This document shows, in pieces, positions 28,373-37,781 of a DNA stretch of 64,000 bases (position 1 is the first letter of the stretch; every line of letters begins with the position of its first letter). Both the position numbers and the translations under genes were made by a program. Under the pieces are notes generated by a model that ran no database searches, was not told the DNA's origin, and was given only the letters and a program-made list of their open reading frames with translations. Origin of the DNA: Accumulibacter sp. (lineage in GTDB: Bacteria; Pseudomonadota; Gammaproteobacteria; Burkholderiales; Rhodocyclaceae); assembly GCF_023806565.1 (NCBI RefSeq), contig NZ_JAMTDV010000102.1:1-64000 (forward strand), in the 5' to 3' direction.

Positions 28373-29365
28373 TCAATTCTGCCCGTGTGGGCAAGCGAGC
28401 GTGCGCATTGCCTTGTTCAGGTATCTCCAGCGCAAAGCCTGCAGCGGGCTCAGGTGCCACGCGCAACGATAGAAGCGCAGCGCCGCCGGCCGGTCATCTG
28501 CCAACAAGGCCGTACGGAACAAGGACAGGTAGCGCTGCGCCTGGTAGTCGATGCGCAACGCCTGGCATTCGGCCGGCAGACTGGCGAACACCTCGGAAAC
28601 CATCAGCAAGGCGCGCTGTTCCGCATTCTCCCGGTTGTGGCGCAGACTGTCCGCGTGCTTGTGGATGCGTGCCAGCGGCGCGCGCGTGACGGCGACCGGA
28701 GCGCTGACCAGCAGATACGCGAACACCGCGACGTCTTCCCCGCCGCGCAGCTCTTCCGGATAGGGGCGCTGCAGGAGCAGGTCGCGGCGAAACAGCGAAC
28801 ACCCGTGTGCGATCGAAACACGTTTGTCGAGCAGGTAGCGCCTCGCCAGTTGCAACGCTGTGGCGCGGGGCATTGCCGCCGGTGTCAGCAGTCGTTCGCG
28901 TCCGTCCGGATGAACAGCGAGGTGCGCTCCGAGGATCATCCCGACGCCGGGATTGCTGGCCAGCACGGCGCGCAGGTTCGCCAGTGCGTTCGGCATCAGC
29001 TCGTCGTCCGCGTCGAGGAGGAGCGCGTAAGTGCCTCGAGCTTCGCGGATTCCCCGGTTGCGGGCCGCCGCCGCGCCGGCGTTGGCCTGACGGATCACCT
29101 GCAAACGCGGATGACGCGCGACATATTCGGAGAGCACTTCGCCCGTATGGTCGCTGGATCCGTCGTCGACCACGATCAGTTCGACATCAGCGGCCTGTTG
29201 TACGAGTACGGAATCAAGCGCGCGTGGAAGTACCTGCGCATAGTTGTAGGTCGGAACGATGACGCTGAGCACGATCTCGCAGCGCTCAGCCTGATGTCTG
29301 CCGGTATCGGCCGATGGCGGCTCCGATCGCCCTGGTTCTTCGCTGGATTGGTTTCGTACAGACAA
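28373..29365 (-). CDS. glycosyltransferase family 2 (WcaA type)
   Basis: Up to 330 aa. The GT-A core shows LSVIVPTYNYAQVLPRALDSVL, LIVVDDGSSDHTGEVL and NAGAAAARNRGIREARG, with the DxD metal motif LLLDADDEL. The later part (AHGCSLFRRDLLLQ, GGEDVAVFAYLL) fits acceptor binding. Start is uncertain: TTG at 29365, or GTG at 29272 just before LSVIVPTYN, which would give the usual family length. It ends 19 bp before the GT39-like gene on the same strand, so the two are probably cotranscribed. Confidence 0.88.
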   Translation of the reverse strand: MSVRNQSSEEPGRSEPPSADTGRHQAERCEIVLSVIVPTYNYAQVLPRALDSVLVQQAADVELIVVDDGSSDHTGEVLSEYVARHPRLQVIRQANAGAAAARNRGIREARGTYALLLDADDELMPNALANLRAVLASNPGVGMILGAHLAVHPDGRERLLTPAAMPRATALQLARRYLLDKRVSIAHGCSLFRRDLLLQRPYPEELRGGEDVAVFAYLLVSAPVAVTRAPLARIHKHADSLRHNRENAEQRALLMVSEVFASLPAECQALRIDYQAQRYLSLFRTALLADDRPAALRFYRCAWHLSPLQALRWRYLNKAMRTLACPHGQN

Positions 29366-29511
29366 GACTTGCTACCCCACTGCCCGAGATCGTGTCGACC
29401 AATGCCGGTAGCGACCCCCGGTATTGTCCGCAATCTGTACCGAGATGCAAGCAGTGTCGCAGCCAGGTTCGGCGACTTTCACGGCGCCGACCGGAATGTC
29501 CGGATTACGCG

Positions 29512-30414
29512 TCAATGCTCTGGCATGCGCCCCGGCGTGCTGGGCAGGACGTCGTGGAAGCGGTGGTAATCGAGATAGCGCTGGCCGCCTTCAACGACCT
29601 GGAGCACGTCTGCAAAGCGTTGATTCCACGCGATGTCATCGGCAACATAGTTGTGGCGCGCATGCACGGTCTGAGCGAAGGTCTCATCCATGCCTTCGAC
29701 CGTGACCACGAACAGCGCGTCGGCTGCCTTGAGACTGGGTGCGGTTTCTCCGAACAGCGGACTGTCTGGCGTGATCGGGTGCATTACCGTCCAGCTCAGC
29801 GAGAACACCGGTGTCTGCTGGCGCAACAGGGCAAGGTCGTGGATGCGACGCATCTCGATTCCCTCGCGGGTCAACTCGCGGCGAACCAGCCGCAGCCGAA
29901 CGGAAGCCTCGATGATCTCATTGTGACGCTGATTGGCGAGGCGGAACATGAGCGTTGGCTGGCCGTCGAAGAGCGTTACCACCATCGGTCGGGAAAACAG
30001 AATGCGCGCCCGCGCCCGCGCAAAACGACCGAAAATCAGACCGGTCGTCATCGCGACACTGATCATGCCGGTGAATATTTCCACTGTGGCAACCACGTGT
30101 CCGTAGTACGTCTGCGGATTCATGTTGCCGTAACCGACCGTCGCCAGAGTTTCCACGCTGAAGAAAAAGGCATCGGCGAACGAGCCGGGACGAGCGTTGG
30201 CGATGGCGTCGCCGGGTGCGAGATAAAGCAGCGCGAACAGCGTATTCAGGGCGAGGTGAGCAATGCCCAGGCAGGCGAGAAATATTGGCCAGGAGACTGT
30301 CAGACTGAGATGGTACAGATCGCGCAGGCCGTGGCTGGGCGCACCGACCGGAATGATCTCCTGCTCGCCTACCCGGATTCGCTTGCCTGCTCTGGTCGTC
30401 CGCTGCGTGTTCAT
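29512..30414 (-). CDS. inward-rectifier potassium channel (KirBac)
   Basis: A 300-aa channel subunit. The start at 30414 (MNTQRTTRAGKRIRV) follows AGGGAAGA; an earlier in-frame start would add 30 residues. Two membrane helices flank the pore: outer near 40-65, inner near 105-130, with the selectivity filter TVGYG at 92-96 (SVETLATVGYG). A slide helix (LRDLYHLSL) precedes, and the C-terminal 170 residues form the cytoplasmic immunoglobulin-like gating domain (PTLMFRLANQRHNEIIEASVRL). It should be a homotetramer moving potassium into the cell. Eukaryotic-like Kir family, found patchily in proteobacteria. Confidence 0.94.
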   Translation of the reverse strand: MNTQRTTRAGKRIRVGEQEIIPVGAPSHGLRDLYHLSLTVSWPIFLACLGIAHLALNTLFALLYLAPGDAIANARPGSFADAFFFSVETLATVGYGNMNPQTYYGHVVATVEIFTGMISVAMTTGLIFGRFARARARILFSRPMVVTLFDGQPTLMFRLANQRHNEIIEASVRLRLVRRELTREGIEMRRIHDLALLRQQTPVFSLSWTVMHPITPDSPLFGETAPSLKAADALFVVTVEGMDETFAQTVHARHNYVADDIAWNQRFADVLQVVEGGQRYLDYHRFHDVLPSTPGRMPEH

Positions 30415-30955
30415 GATGGGATCTTCCCTGATGTTCTGGAGGATGGATAGAGTAGCGCGATTGCCAGTGGTCGGAGCGGGCAGGTGGCAGGCAGCGACGC
30501 ACAAGGTCGTTCCGGCAAATCATCGCGACGCAGCCAATCCATGCACGCCGCCGCTTGCAGACCATCGACCAGCCAGTAACAATTGAAGTTCGATTGGACG
30601 ACAATGCCGGAAGTCTCTTCTTCCTCCGACGCAAGCAAGGAGATAATTCAGGGCAGATCGTTGGCCAGGTGTTTCTCCGCTGGTACCGGGTCCTCCTCAT
30701 TCGTTACCGTTACCATGCTGTTGTTCGAGAGCACGTCCATTCCGCCATGTTTCCTCTTCGGTCTCCAGTGCCTGTCGCGGGTTCGCAAACTTGCTCACGC
30801 CCCGCTGCCTCATCGCTGGCGCTCCACGGCAGCAGGATGGGACGCGACGCGATCAACGAGTGGGCACGCGCGACGAGTCGCGTGAGGAAGCAGGCCGCCG
30901 TCATGGTCCTGGACGGGAAACGTCGTGTCGCTGCGCTGTGGAACCCGCTCGTGCC
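30415..30955. other. 541-bp intergenic region, no gene assigned
   Basis: Separates the minus-strand KirBac gene from the plus-strand GNAT gene. Several short frames are open on both strands, none with a recognisable domain or ribosome site. The best is a minus-strand frame (30411-30638, 75 codons) that runs into the KirBac start; it is treated as unproven. No clear promoter pair or terminator was found. Confidence 0.5.
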
Positions 30956-31474
30956 ATGAGAGGAAAGGCCGCACAGTCGATGGCAGGCGCCGAGGTGCGG
31001 GCGGTCCGGCTCGACGAACCCGCCGATGCCACGGCTCTGATCGATCTCCTCGACCACTACGCGCGCGACCCGATGGGCGGTGGCGAGGGCCTCGCGCCAG
31101 AGGTGAAGGGATCGCTCGTCGCGCGTCTGTGCGAGACGCCGAGCTACGTCGGCGGCCTTGCCTTCGTGCAAGGACAGCCGGTTGGTCTCATCAATTGCTT
31201 TCTGGGTTTCTCGACCTTCGCGGCGCGGCCGCTGCTCAACATCCATGACATCGTCGTCCGCGCGGGCCAGCGCGGAGTCGGGATCGGGCGGGCGCTGCTG
31301 GCCTTCGCCGAGGCCGAGGCGCGCCGTCGGGGCTGCTGCAAGCTGACGCTGGAGGTCCTTGCCGGTAACACGGTGGCGATGAATGCGTACGAGCGGGCGG
31401 GCTTTCGACCCTACGCGCTCGACCCGGCAGTCGGCACGGCGACGTTCCTGCAGAAGAAGCTGCCTGCGGCCTGA
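30956..31474 (+). CDS. GNAT family N-acetyltransferase
   Basis: A 172-aa acetyltransferase. The start is ATG 30956; ATG 30980 (MAGAEVRAVRL) is an equally good candidate because AGGAAAGG lies about 12 bp ahead. The acetyl-CoA motif is IHDIVVRAGQRGVGIGRALLAFAEAEARRRG, with Q/R-G-x-G-x-G, followed by LEVLAGNTVAMNAYERAGF. The substrate is unknown; the ANTVAMNAYERAGF segment is like RimI- or PhnO-type enzymes. The gene ends 6 bp before the chemoreceptor gene, which runs in the opposite direction. Confidence 0.88.
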   Translation: MRGKAAQSMAGAEVRAVRLDEPADATALIDLLDHYARDPMGGGEGLAPEVKGSLVARLCETPSYVGGLAFVQGQPVGLINCFLGFSTFAARPLLNIHDIVVRAGQRGVGIGRALLAFAEAEARRRGCCKLTLEVLAGNTVAMNAYERAGFRPYALDPAVGTATFLQKKLPAA

Positions 31475-31480
31475 ACCGGA

Positions 31481-33502
31481 TCAGGCCAGCTTGAAGTAGG
31501 CGACCTGCTGGCGTAGTTCGTGCGCCATTTGCTGCAGCCGCGTGGCGTTCTCGACGTTGGTGCGCATCGTCGCGTTCGTGTTCTGGGTCATCTGCGCGAC
31601 GTGTTCGACGTTTTTGGCCACTTCGTTGGCGGCTGCCGCCTGTTCGCGGGTCGCGTTCGCCACTGCCAGTGCACGCGTCCGGGAGTCCGTCGCCTCGGCC
31701 GATATGGTGTCGAGCATGCTGGCCACGGCGCTCACCTTGGCAAGACCGTGCTGGATCTTCGGTGTGACTGCCTCCATGCCGGAGACGGTTTGCCGGGTCT
31801 CGTCCTGGATCTGCCCGATCACGCGGGCGATTTCATGTGTCGCCTTGGTCGTTCGCTCGGCCAGCTTGCGTACCTCGTCGGCGACCACCGCGAAGCCACG
31901 GCCCTGTTCGCCGGCGCGGGCTGCCTCGATGGCCGCGTTGAGTGCCAGCAGGTTGGTCTGGTCGGCGATCTCGCGAATCACGCCCGCGATCCCGCCGACC
32001 TCTTCCGATCGCTTGACGAGACCGGCGACCTGCTCCGACGATGCGCCGATCGCATTGGCCATCGATTCAATTTCATCGACCGCTGCGTGGATTGCGGTCA
32101 CGCTCTCCCCGGTCAGGCGGGAAGTCTTCTGCGAGCCGGCCTCAGTTTCGCCGGCGAGTGTCGATACCTTGTTGCTGCTCGCCGTGACTTCTTCGAGGGC
32201 CGCCACCGAGGCTGCCGACGCACGCACCTGTGCCTCGGTCGCCGTGCTCACCTGGTTCGTCGCGACCGACATCTGTTGGGCCGCCTCGCCGATGGTGTCG
32301 GATGCTGACCGCACTCCACCGATGATCGAACCAAGTTTCGCGGCCATTTCGTGCATCGAGCGCATCACCGCGCCGATTTCGTCGCCTCGGTTGGTGTCGA
32401 GGCGCACGCTCAGATCGCCGTCGGCGATGCGCTGCGAGCTGCGCACCAGTTCGACCAGCGGTACGATCACGATACGGTTCAGGTACCAAGTCAGGATCGC
32501 GAGGAGTACGATCGTCAGCACGAAGCTGGCGGCTATCGTCAGGTTGCGTGCGCGTTCGGCGAGACTGAAGATTTCGTCGGTGTAGCTGCCCGAGGCGACG
32601 ATCCAGTTCCAGTCCTTGTATTCGTTGTAGACGACGATCTTGTTGCGCGGACGCGTATCGCCGGCCTCCTTGTTCATCCATGGGTAGATGACGGTGCCGT
32701 TCCTCTTCTCGATCATCTCGCGGATGAATGCACGGCTGTCACTGTCCTTCACATCGATCAGGTTCTCGCCTTCCGATACCGGATGGACGATGAGTGTGCC
32801 GGACTTCGGGCCGGACGAGGCGTCGAGGACGTAGACGTAGCCGGTGCTGCCGAGCTTGATCTTCTTGATCGTCTCCTTCATGCGCGCGATCGACTCGACG
32901 ATGTCGATGCCGACGAAGTGCAGACCGATTACCTGACCGGAGGCGTCGCGGATCGGGTCGTACTTGGTCATGAAGTCGCGCCCGAACAGGGTGGCCTTGC
33001 CGGTGAAGGACTTGCCTTCACGTACCAGCGCGTAGGCCGGGTGTTCCTTGCCGAGCAGCGTGCCGACAGCTCGTGTGCCGTCCTCCTTCTTCACTGAGGT
33101 CGTGACGCGGACGAAGTCGTCGCCCTTCTTCGCGAAGACGGTCGCGACGTTGCCCCTGGTCCGCAGACTGAAAGCATCGACCTCGCCGGTGCTGCCGTTC
33201 AGCGCGACACCATTGAGCTTGAGGACGGGGTCGTCGTCTCCGCCTTCGAGCGCGTAGCGTCCGGCGAGCGCAGTCGTGAACGAGTGTGCCCAGCTCTCAG
33301 CCTGCCCGCGCAGGATGGAGTCGGTTTGCGCGATCATGTCGAGCACCATCATGTTCGTCTTGTGCAGCTGCTCGGTTTCGTCGCGCTCATTGATGTCGCG
33401 AATCTCCGCGTTGAGGAACAGGGCAAAGCCGCCGAGTGACAGCACGATGGCGAGCGACACCATGGCGGCGATGCGAAAGCGGATGGACTGGGTTCGGTTC
33501 AT
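31481..33502 (-). CDS. methyl-accepting chemotaxis protein with Cache sensor
   Basis: A 673-aa receptor. The start at 33502 ([15 protein letters not shown]) has GGGAGGTAG upstream. One membrane helix lies near 12-31, a large periplasmic Cache-type sensor (Cache_3-Cache_2 like: [35 protein letters not shown]) spans about 35-310, a second helix is near 315-337, then a HAMP domain ([20 protein letters not shown]). The signalling tip is the standard [20 protein letters not shown] followed by [24 protein letters not shown]. No C-terminal CheR/CheB docking pentapeptide (the end is QVAYFKLA). Ligand likely a small organic acid, as an inference from the Cache type. Confidence 0.94.
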   Translation of the reverse strand: MNRTQSIRFRIAAMVSLAIVLSLGGFALFLNAEIRDINERDETEQLHKTNMMVLDMIAQTDSILRGQAESWAHSFTTALAGRYALEGGDDDPVLKLNGVALNGSTGEVDAFSLRTRGNVATVFAKKGDDFVRVTTSVKKEDGTRAVGTLLGKEHPAYALVREGKSFTGKATLFGRDFMTKYDPIRDASGQVIGLHFVGIDIVESIARMKETIKKIKLGSTGYVYVLDASSGPKSGTLIVHPVSEGENLIDVKDSDSRAFIREMIEKRNGTVIYPWMNKEAGDTRPRNKIVVYNEYKDWNWIVASGSYTDEIFSLAERARNLTIAASFVLTIVLLAILTWYLNRIVIVPLVELVRSSQRIADGDLSVRLDTNRGDEIGAVMRSMHEMAAKLGSIIGGVRSASDTIGEAAQQMSVATNQVSTATEAQVRASAASVAALEEVTASSNKVSTLAGETEAGSQKTSRLTGESVTAIHAAVDEIESMANAIGASSEQVAGLVKRSEEVGGIAGVIREIADQTNLLALNAAIEAARAGEQGRGFAVVADEVRKLAERTTKATHEIARVIGQIQDETRQTVSGMEAVTPKIQHGLAKVSAVASMLDTISAEATDSRTRALAVANATREQAAAANEVAKNVEHVAQMTQNTNATMRTNVENATRLQQMAHELRQQVAYFKLA

Positions 33503-33782
33503 GGCGAGGCTACCTCCCGTTTCGTTTATCGTCTCCGGAAGCAAGGATCCGGTACGCAGAAACAAGCAAAGGAAAACGATGGTACTTGTTTGCCATCTTG
33601 ACGGCAAACCGGTTCTCGCACGAACTCCTTGCAGCACGGTCATTCCAGGCTTGATCAGCAATGCCTGTGGGGCGTCCACAGGAATACGCCTTTCCGGCGC
33701 AAGCGACACACCACCTCCCGGTAGTCCGATCCGCTGTGGTGTGCCTCGTCTGGTTTTGCCCGTGCCGCGGAGCGGGCTCCGA

Positions 33783-34463
33783 TCAATCCGCGGTCGGATC
33801 GAGCCGGTTTGCGGCAGTGGGAGCCGATGCAACCACCATCGCTTCCTCGTGCGTCAGGAAGAGGCGGAACAGTTCGGCCAGCGAACCGACGCGCAGCTTC
33901 TCGCGAATGCGGCTGCGGTGGAATTCGACCGTCTTCACGCTGACGCACAGGATGTCGGCAATGGTGCGGGTCGGCCGGCCCTCGAGGACATGCTCGAGCA
34001 CCTCGCGTTCGCGCATCGACAGCAACGCCAGCCGCTGGTCGAGGTCCGCCGCTGAAGCCAGGGTCGTGCTCAGCCCGGCGCGCTGTTCGGCTTCGGCGCG
34101 CAGCGCGTTGCGCGTGGCCAACACCAGCCGCTGCTCGTCGTGCGGTTTTTCGATGAAGTCGAAAGCGCCCCGCTTCAGTGCGCGTACGGCCGTGGGGACG
34201 TCGCCGTGTCCGGTCAGAAAGATGATCGGCAGGCGGCATCGCCGCTGATTCAGTTCTTCCTGCAGTTCGAGGCCGCTCATGCCGGGCATTCGGATGTCGA
34301 GCATCAGGCAGCCCGAATGCTCGGGGCGGAACTCGCGCAGGAAAGTCCGTGCCGATTCGTAGGTTCGCACCGGGAGGCCGGCGGCGCGCAGCAGCGTGGC
34401 CAGAGAGTCGCGCACGGCGCTGTCGTCGTCGATGACGAATACGGTGGCGGCGGCTTCGCTCAC
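33783..34463 (-). CDS. FixJ-type response regulator, LuxR output
   Basis: A 226-aa response regulator. The receiver domain (1-125) carries the acidic pair in [10 protein letters not shown], the phosphorylated D56 ([13 protein letters not shown]), and [24 protein letters not shown]. The C-terminal LuxR-type helix-turn-helix reads [16 protein letters not shown], then [19 protein letters not shown]. The start is GTG at 34463, overlapping the kinase stop by 4 bp, so the two are translationally coupled. It should bind inverted repeats; the palindrome at 35961 between the kinase and the Na+-pump genes is the obvious candidate. Confidence 0.93.
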   Translation of the reverse strand: MSEAAATVFVIDDDSAVRDSLATLLRAAGLPVRTYESARTFLREFRPEHSGCLMLDIRMPGMSGLELQEELNQRRCRLPIIFLTGHGDVPTAVRALKRGAFDFIEKPHDEQRLVLATRNALRAEAEQRAGLSTTLASAADLDQRLALLSMREREVLEHVLEGRPTRTIADILCVSVKTVEFHRSRIREKLRVGSLAELFRLFLTHEEAMVVASAPTAANRLDPTAD

Positions 34464-35950
34464 CCCTGCTCCGTGGCGATTGTGAAGTGAAAGGTGGTGC
34501 CGCCGTCCGGGTTGGCACTGTGCCACAGATGCCCGCCGTGTGCCTCGACCACCGAACGGCAGATCGACAGCCCGAGCCCCAGGCCCTGCGGTTTGGTCGA
34601 GCGGAATGGAGCGAACAGGTGCTGGTCGATCATCGCCGGGATTCCCTCTCCGTGGTCGCTGATCGACACCCCGATTGCACCGTCGGGCTGGCGGCCGGTA
34701 GCGACCCTGATCCGGCGATTCGGCGGGGCCAGAGAGCGCATCGCGTCGACGGCGTTTTCGAGCAGATTGACCACCACCTGCCCGAGCAGGAAGCGATCGG
34801 CGAGGACCGGCGGCAATGGTTCGGCGAGGGCGACATCGATCGCTACGCCCTGTTCTTCAAGGCTCGTCTCGATCACTTCCAGCGCTTCATGGACGATCGC
34901 GTTCAACTCGCACAGCACCGGCTGCGGGCGCCTGCTGAGGATGAAGTCGCGCATGCGGGCGACGATGTCGCCAGCGCGCAGTGCCTGAGCGCGGGACTTC
35001 TCCAGCGCGCGCACGAGTTCCGCGCGATCCGGCGCTTCGCTCGTCAGCAGGCGAAGACAGGCGTCGTTGTAGCTGGCGATGGCCATCAACGGCTGGTTGA
35101 TCTCATGCGCCAGCGCCGAGGTCGCTTCGGCCAGCGCCGACAGGCGTGCAGTACGGTGCAGCATGTCCTGGTTTTCGCGTCGCAAAAACTGCGCATGACG
35201 CCGGTCGGAGATGTCGGTGATCACCTTTAGGCTCGCCGTCGATCGGTCTTTCCAGGGTATCCGTCCGCTTTGCACCAGATACCAGCGGCCCGTCGCGGGG
35301 TCGCGCAGTTCGTCCGAAGTGAAACCGGCTGAGCCGCTAACCACGACGCGCCGGTCGCCTGCCGGGGTACCGTGGGCCGCACTGGTGAGGTGCTGCGGCA
35401 GGTCGGATTCGCAGAGATCAATGGCAGTGGAGCCCAACATCTCCGTCAGGCGCCGGTTGGCGTACAGGATGCGACCGTCGTCCGGATCGGTCACGTACAC
35501 CGCCGCGTGCATCTCGTCGAGCACGCGGACGAAACGCTCGTCCGATCGCCGCAGCGCGAGCCGCAGACGGTCGAGCAGCAGGACAAAGACGAGGAACGTT
35601 GCGGCCAGCACCACGCCATCCCAATAGAACAACATCGGCGGCGTGTCGCCGTGCGTTGGGCCGAAACTGAACAGCCAGCACAGACAGGCGAGCGCGGCGA
35701 GCAGCAGCCCGGCGCGACGTCCCGCGCTCCAGGTGGCGACTCCGATCGGCAGCAGATAGAGGCTGCCGAGGCGAAGGTCGTAGCCGCTGAAGTAGTCCAG
35801 TCCGCCGATCAGCCCCGTGAGCAGCAGGGCCAGCGCGCACCGTCTGCCGATGCCAGCCAAGAGTGGCCGTGACGGCGGCAGCGGTCGTGCGACGAACCGC
35901 GGCGGGGGGGAAGCATTCCGGATCATTGGCGAAGCATCGGCGGGAAACAC
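34460..35950 (-). CDS. membrane sensor histidine kinase with PAS domain
   Basis: A 496-aa kinase starting at GTG 35950 or ATG 35926 (MIRNASPPPR). Residues 35-130 hold about four membrane helices, with short loops and no large periplasmic domain. A PAS domain spans about 140-250 (AAVYVTDPDDGRILYANRRL). The phospho-acceptor is H282 (SALAHEINQPLMAIASYNDAC), followed by an HATPase domain with N-box LLENAVDAM, G-boxes DHGEGIP and GLGLGLSICRSVVEAHGG. This is the FixL/DctB class, cognate to the FixJ-type regulator that overlaps it. The signal is unknown. Confidence 0.93.
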   Translation of the reverse strand: MFPADASPMIRNASPPPRFVARPLPPSRPLLAGIGRRCALALLLTGLIGGLDYFSGYDLRLGSLYLLPIGVATWSAGRRAGLLLAALACLCWLFSFGPTHGDTPPMLFYWDGVVLAATFLVFVLLLDRLRLALRRSDERFVRVLDEMHAAVYVTDPDDGRILYANRRLTEMLGSTAIDLCESDLPQHLTSAAHGTPAGDRRVVVSGSAGFTSDELRDPATGRWYLVQSGRIPWKDRSTASLKVITDISDRRHAQFLRRENQDMLHRTARLSALAEATSALAHEINQPLMAIASYNDACLRLLTSEAPDRAELVRALEKSRAQALRAGDIVARMRDFILSRRPQPVLCELNAIVHEALEVIETSLEEQGVAIDVALAEPLPPVLADRFLLGQVVVNLLENAVDAMRSLAPPNRRIRVATGRQPDGAIGVSISDHGEGIPAMIDQHLFAPFRSTKPQGLGLGLSICRSVVEAHGGHLWHSANPDGGTTFHFTIATEQG

Positions 35951-35960
35951 GGGGGAAAAT

Positions 35961-35976
35961 CTAGGGAGAACCCTAG
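35961..35976 (+). promoter_or_regulatory. palindromic operator CTAGGG-AGAA-CCCTAG
   Basis: A perfect 6-4-6 inverted repeat. It lies 10 bp upstream of the kinase GTG start and 119 bp upstream of the OadB start, between the divergent units. Its centre falls about 43 bp before the transcription start predicted from the TATACT box at 36000, the place of a class II activator site. FixJ/LuxR-type regulators bind such dyads, so the adjacent response regulator is the likely ligand. This assignment is inference. Confidence 0.6.
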
Positions 35977-35999
35977 TTATGCGCTTGCTTGCCGCTACT

Positions 36000-36005
36000 T
36001 ATACT
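36000..36005 (+). promoter_or_regulatory. candidate -10 box for the Na+-pump operon
   Basis: TATACT with a poor -35 (TTATGC at 35977-35982, 17-bp spacer). The weak -35 and the palindrome just upstream suggest an activator-dependent promoter. A strong ribosome site AGGAGG (36085-36090) follows, 5 bp before the GTG start of the beta subunit. Confidence 0.45.
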
Positions 36006-36095
36006 ACAAGGCGTCACCGTTGGCGACTTCCGGCGCGACGGTGCGGCGGCAGGATCCCCGATCGTTGCCGCCCTTTCCGGGTGCAGGAGGAAACC

Positions 36096-37265
36096 GTGGA
36101 CCAGATCATGGTGTTTTTGCAGGCCTTGCTCGACCAGACCGGGGCGGTGCATTTCTCGTTTGGCAACCTGATCATGATCATCGTCGGATCGACCATGATC
36201 TACCTCGCCATCACCAAGCATTACGAACCGTTGCTGCTGGTGGGCATCGGCTTCTCGTGCATCGTTGCCAACGTCCCCGGGCCACCTGACGACGTTCCTG
36301 GCGGGCAGGCGATTTCGGCGCTGCTCTACGTCGTCAAGGAGGGTGGTCTGTTTCACTACGCCTATGAGGGTGTGGCGAAACTGATCATCCCGCCACTGAT
36401 CTTCCTTGGCGTCGGCGCTATGACCGACTTCGGTCCGATGATTGCCAATCCCAAGCTGGTGATTCTCGGCGCTGGCGCGCATCTGGGCATCTTTGTTGCA
36501 CTGATCCTCGCCAAGCTGCTCGGCTTCAGCTTGGCGGAGGCCGGCGCGATCGGCATCATCGGTGGGGCCGACGGACCGATGGCGATCTTCGTCACGGTGA
36601 AGCTGGCGCCGCATCTGCTCGGCCCGATTTCGGTGGCCGCCTATTCCTACATGGCGCTGATGCCGATGATTCAGCCGCCCGTGATGCGCCTGCTGACCAC
36701 CAAGGCAGAGCGCCAGATCGGCATGGCGCAGTCGCGCAAGGTGACCAAGCAGGAAAAGATCGCTTTCCCGGTAATCATCGCGATCATCGTCAATCTGTTC
36801 TTTCCGCCGGTCGCACCACTGATTACCATGCTGATGCTTGGCAACCTGCTCAAGGAAGTCGGCGTTACGGACCGCCTGTCGAAGACCGCTGCCGGCGGGC
36901 TGATGAATGTGATCATCATCATCCTCACCGTGGCGATCGGTTCGACCATGGCCGCAGACAAATTCCTGACGCTGCAGACGCTCGAAATCGTCGTCCTGGG
37001 CTTGGTCGCCTTCATTTTCGGCACCGGATCGGGAGTGGTGACCGCGAAAGTCATGAACCTCTTCCTCAAAACCAAGATCAACCCGCTGATCGGCTCGGCC
37101 GGCATCGCCTCGGTGCCCATCGCGGCACGCGTTTCGCACATCGTGGCGTACAAGGAAAACCCGAAGAACCTCCTGATCTACCACGCGATGGGGCCAAACC
37201 TGGCCGGGGTATTCGGGACAGCGATTTCAGGCGGGATCATGCTCGCGCTGATCGGCGTATCGTGA
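36096..37265 (+). CDS. Na+-translocating decarboxylase beta subunit (OadB/GcdB type)
   Basis: A 389-aa, very hydrophobic membrane protein with about 9-11 helices. The GTG start at 36096 has AGGAGG 5 bp ahead. Family signatures: FLGVGAMTDFGPMIANPKL, AGAIGIIGGADGPMAIF (the Asp-containing region that binds sodium), YSYMALMPMIQPPVMRLLTTK, and GSAGIASVPIAARVSHIVA. In oxaloacetate, methylmalonyl-CoA, malonate or glutaconyl-CoA decarboxylases this subunit decarboxylates carboxybiotin and pumps sodium outward. The alpha carboxyltransferase and biotin carrier genes are not in the neighbourhood, so the substrate cannot be told. Confidence 0.94.
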   Translation: MDQIMVFLQALLDQTGAVHFSFGNLIMIIVGSTMIYLAITKHYEPLLLVGIGFSCIVANVPGPPDDVPGGQAISALLYVVKEGGLFHYAYEGVAKLIIPPLIFLGVGAMTDFGPMIANPKLVILGAGAHLGIFVALILAKLLGFSLAEAGAIGIIGGADGPMAIFVTVKLAPHLLGPISVAAYSYMALMPMIQPPVMRLLTTKAERQIGMAQSRKVTKQEKIAFPVIIAIIVNLFFPPVAPLITMLMLGNLLKEVGVTDRLSKTAAGGLMNVIIIILTVAIGSTMAADKFLTLQTLEIVVLGLVAFIFGTGSGVVTAKVMNLFLKTKINPLIGSAGIASVPIAARVSHIVAYKENPKNLLIYHAMGPNLAGVFGTAISGGIMLALIGVS

Positions 37266-37314
37266 TTCGCGTGCGTACGGCACCTGTTCCTTCCCAACGA
37301 GGAGACCGAGCGAA

Positions 37315-37710
37315 ATGAATCCAATCATCCCTGACACCCTGGAAGGCGCGCTGATCCTCAGCCTGATCGATTTTTTCCTGAGCTTCGTGGTGATTTCGTT
37401 CATCGGCGTCGTGCTCGCCGGCTTTCCCCTGCTCAATCGCATCGGAGACTGGGTCGCGGCGCGGGCCGCGGTGCCCACGCCGACTGCCAAGAAGGCTGCG
37501 CCGCTTCCACCGCCGCAACCACCGCCGGCGCCGATTGCCGATCAGGAGATCCCCATCGAGGATGTGGTCGCCATTGCCGCTGCGATTGCGGCGATGGTCG
37601 GCGAACACCGCATTCTGCACATCGAGCCCCAGCAACGCAGCGGGGAATGGAGCACGGCTGGCAGACTGGAGCATCATCACTCGCACCTGCCGACGCGCCA
37701 GAAGCACTGA
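37315..37710 (+). CDS. Na+-pump decarboxylase gamma-like subunit (OadG)
   Basis: A 131-aa protein with one membrane helix near 12-40 (GALILSLIDFFLSFVVISFIG), a Pro/Ala-rich linker (about 53-73) and a C-terminal segment EDVVAIAAAIAAMVGEHRIL, ending in RLEHHHSHLP. The helix, the proline linker and the histidine-rich end fit the gamma (OadG) subunit, whose C-terminus holds zinc and contacts the alpha subunit. Sequence similarity is weaker than for OadB, so the call rests partly on its place 49 bp downstream. Together the two genes make a membrane module lacking its catalytic partner. Confidence 0.8.
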   Translation: MNPIIPDTLEGALILSLIDFFLSFVVISFIGVVLAGFPLLNRIGDWVAARAAVPTPTAKKAAPLPPPQPPPAPIADQEIPIEDVVAIAAAIAAMVGEHRILHIEPQQRSGEWSTAGRLEHHHSHLPTRQKH

Positions 37711-37781
37711 GTCTCGCCCGCGCGCCTTGTCTCCCAGAGACCGCCCGCGTCGTGCCGGAGCACTCAGCTTGGGTCAGCGGA

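Noticed and set aside
29273..29365. N-terminal extension of the WcaA-type transferase as a separate leader peptide
   Set aside because: No ribosome site supports it; it is either part of the enzyme (TTG start) or untranslated if GTG 29272 is the true start.
30411..30638. 75-codon minus-strand frame running into the KirBac start
   Set aside because: It has no ribosome site, no domain and a start in a region without promoter; it may be a chance frame.
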